In this document: one piece after another, positions 32,527 through 39,894 of the stretch
How the letters are laid out: each line of letters begins with the position of its first letter
How positions within the stretch are numbered: position 1 is the stretch's first letter
From: Terriglobia bacterium
GTDB lineage: Bacteria; Acidobacteriota; Terriglobia; Bryobacterales; Bryobacteraceae
DNA length: 45,474 nt
Reading direction: 5' to 3'
Assembly: GCA_021325175.1 (NCBI GenBank)
Contig: JAJPHS010000116.1
Coordinates: 1 to 45,474 of the forward strand
Translations under genes and position numbers: made by a program
The notes under the pieces: model-generated
The model's input: the letters and a program-made list of their open reading frames with translations, nothing else
What the model was told of the DNA's origin: nothing
Database searches by the model: none

Positions 32527-32544
32527 AACAATCGTAACATTGTT
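32527..32544. promoter_or_regulatory. Perfect inverted repeat between divergent genes
   Basis: AACAAT and ATTGTT form a perfect 6-bp dyad with a 6-base spacer, in the 44-base gap between the DUF6526 gene (minus) and the secreted hydrolase (plus). Its placement makes it a plausible operator for one or both genes. AT-rich arms in GC-rich DNA stand out, but six bases can arise by chance. Confidence 0.4.
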
Positions 32545-32548
32545 AATC

Positions 32549-33574
32549 ATGAAGTGGCTTATGCTCCTGGCGGCGGCCGCCGCCGCGTACGCCGCCCCGT
32601 TTCCGGCGGCCGTTGAAGGCGACTACACGATTCACAATTTCAAGTTTCACGATGGCGAAACGCTCGCCGATTTGCGCCTGCATTATTACACCATCGGCAA
32701 TCCGTCCTCGCCGGACGCGGTTCTGATCATGCACGGCACCGGCGGAAGCGGCAAGGGATTCCAATCGCAACAATTCGGAGGAGAATTGTTCGGAGAAGGC
32801 CAGCCGCTGGACGCCGCCAGATTTTTCATCATCATGCCGGACGCGATCGGCCACGGCGGATCGTCCAAGCCGAGCGACGGCATGCGCGCGCATTTTCCGA
32901 AGTACTGCTACCACGACATGATCCATGCCGATTACCGGCTGCTTGCCGAGCATCTGGGCGTGAAGCATCTGCGGCTGGTGATGGGCACCTCGATGGGCGC
33001 CATGCATAGCTGGCTGTGGGGAGAAATGTATCCGGACTTCATGGATGCGCTGATGCCGCTCGCCAGCGCGCCGGTTCAGATCGCCGGGCGCAACCGCCTG
33101 CTGCGCGACATGATCATGGACGCGATCACCTCGGACCCGGAATACAACCACGGCGATTACACCCATCCCATTCACGGCCTCCGCGCCGCGCAGTACGGCC
33201 TGACCATGATGACCTCCAGCCCGCTGCAAATGCAGAAGCAGTGGCCCACGCGCGACGCCGCCGACGCCGGCTTTCAAAAACTGATGGAGGCGGCGATGCA
33301 AAAAGACGCCAACGATATGCTGTACCAGTTCGCTTCCTCCTCCGATTACAACCCCGAGCCGGATCTGGAAAAGATCAAGGCTCGCCTGATCGCGGTCAAC
33401 TCCGCCGACGACGTGGTGAATCCCCCGGAGCTGGGCATCCTGGAGCGGTGCATAAAACGGGTGAAGAACGGCCGCTACGTCCTGATTCCCACCAGCAGCG
33501 AAACTCGCGGCCACGGCACGCACTCCGTGGCGAAGCTCTGGAAGCAGTACGTGCTGGAGCTGCTGGCCCGGTAG
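32549..33574 (+). CDS. Secreted MetX-like alpha/beta hydrolase
   Basis: About 341 aa from ATG 32549 (an upstream TTG at 32540 lies inside the dyad and is less likely). A signal peptide (MKWLMLLAAAAAAYA) is followed by a fold like homoserine O-acetyltransferases: LIMHGTGGSGKGF near residue 60, DAIGHGGSSKPS, and the nucleophile elbow MGTSMGAMHSW with Ser near residue 147. The end holds an acid in NSADDVVNPPE and His in RGHGTHSVAKLW. Export argues against a role in methionine synthesis, so I expect a periplasmic esterase or acyltransferase. Confidence 0.87.
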   Translation: MKWLMLLAAAAAAYAAPFPAAVEGDYTIHNFKFHDGETLADLRLHYYTIGNPSSPDAVLIMHGTGGSGKGFQSQQFGGELFGEGQPLDAARFFIIMPDAIGHGGSSKPSDGMRAHFPKYCYHDMIHADYRLLAEHLGVKHLRLVMGTSMGAMHSWLWGEMYPDFMDALMPLASAPVQIAGRNRLLRDMIMDAITSDPEYNHGDYTHPIHGLRAAQYGLTMMTSSPLQMQKQWPTRDAADAGFQKLMEAAMQKDANDMLYQFASSSDYNPEPDLEKIKARLIAVNSADDVVNPPELGILERCIKRVKNGRYVLIPTSSETRGHGTHSVAKLWKQYVLELLAR

Positions 33575-33659
33575 GGCGGAATTCTGGCGGCTCAATCAGC
33601 GCCGGAGAGCGTGGATTCGAAACATCCTGAGTTCGGACCCACGCTTTTCGCGCTCCGTA

Positions 33660-35570
33660 CTAAATGCGATGGAAACTCTTTAGAATGTCGCGCGTTGCGT
33701 AGCGCAGCGCGATGGGGCGGCCGTGCGGGCAGCTCATGGGACACGATGTCGCCGCCAGCGAACGCAGCAGCCAGTCCATTTTCGCGGGCTCCAGCCGCAT
33801 GTTGATTTTTATAGCGGCGCGGCAGGCAATGGAGGCCGCCATCGCGCGGCGCAGATCATCGAGCGAGGCGCGGCGCAGCTCGCTTTCGGAAATTTCCAGA
33901 ATCTCGAACAGCACCTTTTCGAGATCCGCCGGACCAATGCCGGCCGGCGCCGCCTTGAGCGCGATAGTGCGATTGCCGAACGGCTCCGTTTCAAATCCGA
34001 GCGAGTGCAGCTCGTCCGCGATCCTCGCATATTCAAGCTGCTGCGCGGCGGTGAGGCCGACGACGGCAGGAACCAGCAGGCGCTGCGAGGCAACCCCGCC
34101 GTTGGATCGCGCCGCCAGCACCTGCTCGAACAGGATGCGTTCGTGGGCGACGTGCTGATCGATGATCCACAGCCCGTCGCGTCCGGCGGCGATGATGAAG
34201 CTGTCGTGGAGCTGGCCCAGCGGGCGAAGGTCCTTCAGCGCTTCCAGCGTTTCCGGCTCCGGCGCAAAGGAGCCTTCGGCCAACGGGCCATGCGTTTCGG
34301 GAATCGCCAGGCGCGGCGCGGAGGCGGTGGCGACGGTTTCCGAAAAGTCCAGGCGCGGCGCGGGGGAAAGCGGCCGGCGCAACTGAAATTCCGGGAGCAC
34401 GGCCGTGTCCGGCGGCGTTTCGGCGTAATCGATCACCGCGCTTGCGAACTGCATGTTTTCCATGCGCTGCGTGAACTCGGAATAAGGGAGCGCGGCGCCG
34501 GGCTGCGGCGGGGTCGCGGCCGGGATGCGCGAGGCGGGACGCTGGTCCATTAACGTCTGGCGGATGGCATCGCGAACGAAGTCGTGCACCAGCGATCCAT
34601 GATGAAAGCGCACCTCGGTTTTGGAAGGATGCACGTTGACGTCGACCTCTTCGGCGTCGCAATCGAGGAACAGCAGCGCGAAAGGATAGCAGGCCGGCGG
34701 AATCAGGTTGTGATAGGCCGACGAGATGGCGTGCAGCAGCAGGCGATCGCGAATCAGCCGCCTGTTGACGAACAGGTAAATCGAATTGCGGTTGAGCTTC
34801 TGCACTTGAGGCCCGCTCACGAAGCCGCGCAAACGAAAGCGCCGCTCGATCGATTCCTTGTCATCGATAGGCAGCTTCAGGTCGCGAGCCTGATCGCCGA
34901 GATCGATCAGATCTTCCAGAATCTGGCCGCCGAAAACCTGAAACACTCGCTCGCGCAGCGTCGCCACGGGCGTGACGGAAAGAAGCTCGGCGTGATTGTG
35001 GCGCAGCGAGAACGTTTTTCCCGGATGAGCCAGACTGTAATGCGTGATCAGCGAGGCGATGTGCGCGATTTCGGTCTGCTCGGATCGCAGAAATTTTTTG
35101 CGCGCCGGAACATTATAAAAAAGGTCGCGGACGGTGATCACCGTGCCGCGGGAAAGCACGGCGTCCTCGCACTTCAGAATTTTTCCGCCCGCGAGCTCGA
35201 CCAGCGTGCCGACCTGCTCTTCGCTGGTCTTGGTTTCCAGCACCAGCCGGGACACGGAGGCGATCGACGGCAGCGCCTCACCGCGAAAGCCGAGCGTGGC
35301 GATCGAAACGAGATCCTTGACGTCGGAGAGCTTGCTGGTCGCGTGCCGCTCAAACGCCAGGAGAGCATCGTCGCGCATCATGCCGCAGCCGTTGTCGGCC
35401 AGGCGAATCAGCCGCCGTCCGCCGGCTTCCGCTTCCAGGCGAAGCTCAGTGGCGCCGGCGTCCAGCGAATTTTCAAGCAGCTCCTTGACGACGCTCGCCG
35501 GACGCTCCACCACCTCGCCGGCCGCGATCTTGTTGGCGACGATGTCGGAGAGAATCCGGATGCGGCCCAT
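33660..35570 (-). CDS. mutL: DNA mismatch repair protein MutL (endonuclease type)
   Basis: A 636-aa MutL. The GHKL ATPase motifs are present: KELLENSLDAGAT with catalytic Glu33, DNGCGM near 59, and TLGFRGEALPSI near 93. The C-terminus has the nicking-endonuclease site as DQHVAHERILFE at about 471, with Val in place of the usual Ala of DQHAxxExxxxE, plus IACRAAIKI near 581 and CPHGRP at 614-619. This indicates a methylation-independent system in which MutL nicks DNA itself. It starts 6 bases after the transaldolase stop, so the two are co-transcribed. MutS is not in the window. Confidence 0.96.
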   Translation of the reverse strand: MGRIRILSDIVANKIAAGEVVERPASVVKELLENSLDAGATELRLEAEAGGRRLIRLADNGCGMMRDDALLAFERHATSKLSDVKDLVSIATLGFRGEALPSIASVSRLVLETKTSEEQVGTLVELAGGKILKCEDAVLSRGTVITVRDLFYNVPARKKFLRSEQTEIAHIASLITHYSLAHPGKTFSLRHNHAELLSVTPVATLRERVFQVFGGQILEDLIDLGDQARDLKLPIDDKESIERRFRLRGFVSGPQVQKLNRNSIYLFVNRRLIRDRLLLHAISSAYHNLIPPACYPFALLFLDCDAEEVDVNVHPSKTEVRFHHGSLVHDFVRDAIRQTLMDQRPASRIPAATPPQPGAALPYSEFTQRMENMQFASAVIDYAETPPDTAVLPEFQLRRPLSPAPRLDFSETVATASAPRLAIPETHGPLAEGSFAPEPETLEALKDLRPLGQLHDSFIIAAGRDGLWIIDQHVAHERILFEQVLAARSNGGVASQRLLVPAVVGLTAAQQLEYARIADELHSLGFETEPFGNRTIALKAAPAGIGPADLEKVLFEILEISESELRRASLDDLRRAMAASIACRAAIKINMRLEPAKMDWLLRSLAATSCPMSCPHGRPIALRYATRDILKSFHRI

Positions 35571-35576
35571 GCACGA

Positions 35577-36722
35577 TCATTGTAACCGTCCCGGCACATC
35601 GGCCTTGTAGAGTTTTTTTTCGATGGTGAGAAGAAGCTCCTGATACGGCTCGGCAAACAGGCGAATCGCGTCGCGCGTGAGCTGATCGGTCACTTCCCTC
35701 ATGGAGATGCCGACCGCGTCCACCTTGGCCATCACCACTTGCGCTTCCTCGATGTTTTCCTCAAGCGAGGAACGCACGCGGCCGTGCCGCCGGAACGCTT
35801 CGAGCGTCGCCGGAGGAACCGTGTTCACCGTGTCGGGGCCGATCAATTCCTCGACGTACATCACGTCGCGATAGCGCGGATTTTTGGTCGAGGTGCTGGC
35901 CCACAGCAGCCGCTGCGTCTGGGCTCCGCGCGCGGCGAGCGCCTGCCATCGCGGGCTCGAAAAAATTCGGCGGTAGCGCTGATAGGCGAGCCTGGCGTTG
36001 GCGATCGCGGCGCGGCCCAGCACGCTTTCCAGACGCAGCCGTTCGCTGATTTCCGCGGTTTTCAGTTTCTCCTCGATGATTTTGTCGACCATCGTGTCCA
36101 CGCGGCTGACAAAGAAGCTGGCGACGCTGCCGATGCGCGTAGGATTCGCGGCGCGCTCCAGCCCGCGTATAAACGCGGCCGCCACCTGCTCGTAAACGTC
36201 CTGCGAAAACAGTAGCGTTACATTGACGTTGATCCCTTCGCTGGTCAGCTCCTCGATCGCCGGAATCCCGGCTGCGGTCGCCGGGACCTTCACCATCAGG
36301 TTCGGCCGGTTCACGGCGCTCCACAGTCGGCGCGCTTCGGCGATGGTCGCCGTGGTGTCGTTGGCGACCGTGGGAGAAACCTCCAGGCTTACATAGCCGT
36401 CGCGAGCTCCGGTGCGGTCGTAGACCGGGCGCAGCAGGTCCGCCGCGTCCTGGATATCGCGCATCGCCAACGTTTCGTACACGTCGGCGGCCTTGAAGAT
36501 TTTTTGGCCGCGAAGCTTTTCCAGCACATCGTCGTATTCGTGGCTTTCCGCGATCGCTTTTTCAAAGATCGCGGGATTTGAGGTGAGGCCGGCGACGCCT
36601 TCCTGAATCAATTCCGCCAGCTTCCCCGTGGTGATCAGGTCGCGGCGAATGTAGTCGAGCCAAATGGATTGTCCCAGCCGCTGAAGTTCCGCAAGCGGGC
36701 TTTCCGTATGGGTTGCGAGCAT
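35577..36722 (-). CDS. tal: Transaldolase
   Basis: A 381-aa transaldolase, longer than the ~317-aa E. coli type, as in the class often found beside glucose-6-phosphate isomerase in actinobacteria and cyanobacteria. GLTSNPAIFEKAI is near residue 45, YVSLEVSP near 110, and the Schiff-base Lys145 lies in NLMVKVPAT. VNVTLLFSQDVYEQVAAAFIRGLE and the SVASFFVSRVD strand follow. AGGGAGG precedes the start on the minus strand. It links the pentose phosphate and glycolytic pools. It lies directly upstream of mutL, a chance pairing with no evident joint function. Confidence 0.95.
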   Translation of the reverse strand: MLATHTESPLAELQRLGQSIWLDYIRRDLITTGKLAELIQEGVAGLTSNPAIFEKAIAESHEYDDVLEKLRGQKIFKAADVYETLAMRDIQDAADLLRPVYDRTGARDGYVSLEVSPTVANDTTATIAEARRLWSAVNRPNLMVKVPATAAGIPAIEELTSEGINVNVTLLFSQDVYEQVAAAFIRGLERAANPTRIGSVASFFVSRVDTMVDKIIEEKLKTAEISERLRLESVLGRAAIANARLAYQRYRRIFSSPRWQALAARGAQTQRLLWASTSTKNPRYRDVMYVEELIGPDTVNTVPPATLEAFRRHGRVRSSLEENIEEAQVVMAKVDAVGISMREVTDQLTRDAIRLFAEPYQELLLTIEKKLYKADVPGRLQ

Positions 36723-36770
36723 AATAGCCTCCCTCTGTTAGATGCGAAAGGCGATAGGCCCGCGCCAGGA

Positions 36771-38117
36771 TTATCTTGCGCGATCAGAGAGGAACTGGCG
36801 CAGCATGTCGCGCCGCGCCAGCAGCGCTTTTTTGTCGTAATCGCGCTCAAAACGGCAAAGCGCCAGCGTTTTCGGCACTTCGGGATTGCGCATAAACCAG
36901 CGCCAGACGCCTGCGCCGCGCAGGTTTTCCGCGCTCAGCAGCGTGATTCCCTGATCGATGCCGAGCACATCGGTGTCCACCCATCCGGTGGTCGGATTGA
37001 AGGCGTCGCAGAAGCCGTAGCGGCCCCAGATTCGTTCGCCGAAACGCTCGCGCATGGTCATGAGCGCGGGCACGCAGATATCGGGAGCGAACATCAGCGA
37101 CCCGCCGGCCGCGCAGGGAACCACCGTTCCATCCACTTCGACGCGCGCCGGCGATTCTCCCCAGGCGACGTAGCCGCGCGCGCTATCGGAGGCCGTGATT
37201 CCCCACACGTTTTCCGAGTAACTGCGCGGGAACCTTGACGCCTGCTCCAGACAGAAAGCGCGATGCGCGCGCGTCGCGGCGGTGGAGTTTTCAAAGTAGT
37301 CGATCCCGGAAGGATCGGCGTCGCGCATCGCGCGCAGGTCGAGCCAGGCTTGCGGATATTGCTGGCAGAACAGCGTCGGCGCGGAGTTGAAAGTAAATCC
37401 GGCGTAGCGCACGCTTGGCCGCTGCCACGCATACCAGGCCGCGGGCGTGATGGGAGACGAAGGCGATCCGATCGCCAGAAAATAAAGCAGCGGCAATTCG
37501 GAAAATCGATCCCAACGATTCTTGAGGAATCCGGCTTCAGGCGTCCAGCCGTGCGAGAGCAGGTTCGAATCGCCGTCGAGCATCCACGGAAAATCGATGC
37601 GCTGGTAGATTCGCGCGGCCAGCGCGGAAATCTCCGGATCGGCGAAGCGGGCTCGCACCGTCAGGATGCCGGCCAGCAGCAGCGCCGTATCGATGGAGGA
37701 AATTTCGCAGTTCCAGGCGCGCTCGCCCGTGGTGGCGTTCAGAAAATGATAAACCCAGCCGCGGTGATGCGGCGCCTCATCCGCGAAGAATCGCAGCGCG
37801 GTGCGGGCCCGGTCGCGCGCTTCCGATTCCGGGAGCCAGTTGCGATCCGCGGCGATCGCCAACGCGGTCAATCCGAAACCAGTCGCGGCGATACTGGCGA
37901 TATTGGCGGCGAATCCGTAGACCGGCTCGCCCCAGGAGCGGGCGCGATCCAGCACCAGGCCGGTTCGGGTATTCGATTGCTCCAGAAAATAACGCACGGC
38001 GCGGCGGGAGAGATCTTCCAGGAACAAATCCTCGGCCGAGCGAAGGGGAACGGAGGCGCGAATTTTTTCGGCCAACGGCAAACCGAGCATCGCCATTATG
38101 GCGGCACGTCGCTGCAT
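36771..38117 (-). CDS. Glucoamylase-family (PF10091-like) glycoside hydrolase
   Basis: A 448-aa protein with an (alpha/alpha)-barrel pattern. The N-terminus MQRRAAIMAMLGLPLA looks like a signal peptide, possibly Tat because of the Arg pair. Characteristic blocks are GLVLDRARSWGEPVY near residue 53, GFGLTALAIAADRNWL, EISSIDTALLLAG, FSELPLLYFLAIGSPS, and at the end RYGFCDAFNPTTGWVDTDVLGIDQGITLL. This matches the glycoamylase family that includes beta-1,2-glucanases (GH144-like). I expect a periplasmic endo- or exo-glucanase. No transporter or regulator for sugar use is adjacent. Confidence 0.88.
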   Translation of the reverse strand: MQRRAAIMAMLGLPLAEKIRASVPLRSAEDLFLEDLSRRAVRYFLEQSNTRTGLVLDRARSWGEPVYGFAANIASIAATGFGLTALAIAADRNWLPESEARDRARTALRFFADEAPHHRGWVYHFLNATTGERAWNCEISSIDTALLLAGILTVRARFADPEISALAARIYQRIDFPWMLDGDSNLLSHGWTPEAGFLKNRWDRFSELPLLYFLAIGSPSSPITPAAWYAWQRPSVRYAGFTFNSAPTLFCQQYPQAWLDLRAMRDADPSGIDYFENSTAATRAHRAFCLEQASRFPRSYSENVWGITASDSARGYVAWGESPARVEVDGTVVPCAAGGSLMFAPDICVPALMTMRERFGERIWGRYGFCDAFNPTTGWVDTDVLGIDQGITLLSAENLRGAGVWRWFMRNPEVPKTLALCRFERDYDKKALLARRDMLRQFLSDRAR

Positions 38118-38274
38118 CGATACACCTCAGACAGCGAGGCGGTAAACGCAGCGCGAGCATCCGAGGGATGCGCGCGGCTTCCCGCGCCCTGCTACTGCTA
38201 GTCTTTATAGGACTAAATCAGTATGCCATAGGTATCGTTACGCGCGCTACTCTTTTTCCGAAATTCGGGAAATT

Positions 38275-39012
38275 TTACTCGACGCGAAGCCGCACGGCGT
38301 TCGAGGTGATTCCGTCGATGGTGACGCTGGCAGTCAGCTCGCCGTGCAGATCGCGCGGCAGCGGAAAATCGATCCGCTGTTCGCCGGGCGAATCGAGTTG
38401 CGAGCCGGCATAGGTCGGAGTCACCTGCCGCCCGCCGATATTCACGGTCACATCCGCCAGCGTGGAGACTCCGCGGATGCCCGTTCCAAAAAGCGAGATA
38501 TAAATTGTCGAATCGATCTGCTGCGACATCGGCGTGAGCCTGCATTGCGCTCCGCGGCATTCATACACGGAAACCGGCGTCTTGTCCAGCGAAGGAAAGA
38601 TGACGCGCACAGCCGTCGCGGCGGCGATTCCGGAGCGATCCGCGGCAAAAAGCGCCGGCGCGATTTTTTCAATTTCAATTCGAACGGAAACGGGATGACG
38701 GGGGTTCTCAATCGCCACCGTGGCCGGACCCAGGGCGCTATCCTCGGGAATTTCGAAGTTAATTTGATCCGGCGACGCGTAGGAGAGCGGCGCAAGACGG
38801 GTCTGCTTCGCCGAATCGGTGACTCGAACGCGGATTCCTCCCAGCGTCACCGGCCGCGGGACGTAGTCTGAGGCTTCCGTCATCGGCGCGAGATTTGTTC
38901 CATAAATCGCCGCGAGCACGCCCGGGCACAACCCCGCCCGCGGATCGGCCGCATTCTTCACCGTCTGCGCCCATCCGCATGAGATCAGAAATAGCAGGGT
39001 CAAGTACCTCAT
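38275..39012 (-). CDS. Secreted TIGR03437-domain protein, stand-alone form
   Basis: About 245 aa from ATG 39012, which overlaps the upstream stop as ATGA; the frame extends to 39189 but only inside the neighbour. After a signal peptide (LTLLFLISCGWAQ) almost the whole protein is a TIGR03437-type domain: NAADPRAGLCPGVLAAIYG, LAPLSYASPDQINFEIPE, IEKIAPALFAADRSG, STIYISLFGTGIRG and VNIGGRQVTPTYAG. The domain is usually seen as a C-terminal module of long secreted proteins in Solibacter-like bacteria. Here it stands alone. The function is unknown. Confidence 0.85.
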   Translation of the reverse strand: MRYLTLLFLISCGWAQTVKNAADPRAGLCPGVLAAIYGTNLAPMTEASDYVPRPVTLGGIRVRVTDSAKQTRLAPLSYASPDQINFEIPEDSALGPATVAIENPRHPVSVRIEIEKIAPALFAADRSGIAAATAVRVIFPSLDKTPVSVYECRGAQCRLTPMSQQIDSTIYISLFGTGIRGVSTLADVTVNIGGRQVTPTYAGSQLDSPGEQRIDFPLPRDLHGELTASVTIDGITSNAVRLRVE

Positions 39013-39869
39013 GGCAGCCACCAGTTGAGCGAATCCGACGCGGCGGCGAAAAATTCGGCGGCGGCCGGCCTGGTTTCGCCGGAGCGAGAATGCGTGGTCC
39101 AGGAGCCGGCGGGTTTGTAATCGGGAAGATGCAGCACCCAAAGCTGCCCGCTTTCCGGACGCGTCAGGATGGGCTGCGAAGTGGTGCATTGGTACTGATC
39201 GTTGTCGAGGAAAAACGTCGCGCGGTTGCCGTCGATCACGCCCGCCTTGACGAATCCGTGCCCCGGGTCGGCGGCGGCAAGAACATATCCGCCGCGTCCG
39301 GGAAGATAGAACATCACGAAGCGGCCGGAAACCGGCTGCTGTTGAGCGAGGGGAAGCGGCTTGCCGTTGATGGCGATCTGCAAATCGGCCAGGCGCAGAG
39401 GTCCGGCGGAACGCTTGGAATCAATTTCCACCGAAATTGTTTCGACAACATGCAGGCCCATGCCGGGAATTTCGAACAGATCGAGGGTCGCCGATTGGCC
39501 TGATCCGATCGGCCCCAGTGGCCGTTCTTCGGCCAGCGTCGGCGTCGGTTTCCCTCCGTCGGCCAGCGGGAACTGATCGACAAACGCCGGCCCGTAAGGC
39601 CGCGCGCGGGCCGCGACCGCGGCGCCGCCTCCGGATAAATCGAAAAACAGCTCATAGGCGTAGACCGCGAGCTGATTCTGGTCGCGGAAAATGCGGTAAA
39701 AACTGTTGCCCCTCGCGCGGACCATCTGTACGCGGAGCGTTTCCTGCCCGGTGGGATTGCCGAAATTCGCCTCGACCCTGATCTGCACGCCGTTATCGAG
39801 CGAAATCGTCGAGGAATCCTGAGCTCCGGCGGCGAAGCAGAGAACAAACAGTGCCGCCGCGGTCCTCAC
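39009..39869 (-). CDS. Secreted protein of unknown function
   Basis: A 286-aa protein with a signal peptide (MRTAAALFVLCFAAGAQ). The mature part appears all-beta (ETLRVQMVRARGNSFYRIF, FYLPGRGGYVLAAADPGHGFVKAG) and ends in LNWWLP. I recognise no family or catalytic motif. It overlaps the stand-alone TIGR03437 protein by 4 bases, and the pair is probably co-translated and co-exported. Confidence 0.8.
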   Translation of the reverse strand: MRTAAALFVLCFAAGAQDSSTISLDNGVQIRVEANFGNPTGQETLRVQMVRARGNSFYRIFRDQNQLAVYAYELFFDLSGGGAAVAARARPYGPAFVDQFPLADGGKPTPTLAEERPLGPIGSGQSATLDLFEIPGMGLHVVETISVEIDSKRSAGPLRLADLQIAINGKPLPLAQQQPVSGRFVMFYLPGRGGYVLAAADPGHGFVKAGVIDGNRATFFLDNDQYQCTTSQPILTRPESGQLWVLHLPDYKPAGSWTTHSRSGETRPAAAEFFAAASDSLNWWLP

Positions 39870-39894
39870 CCTTTCATTATGCCCGGCAGGCTTC

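Noticed and set aside
38251-38270. TTCCGAA-A-TTCGG dyad downstream of the stand-alone TIGR03437 gene, considered as a terminator.
   Set aside because: On the minus strand the dyad is followed by A residues and not by a T run, so the shape of a rho-independent terminator is missing.
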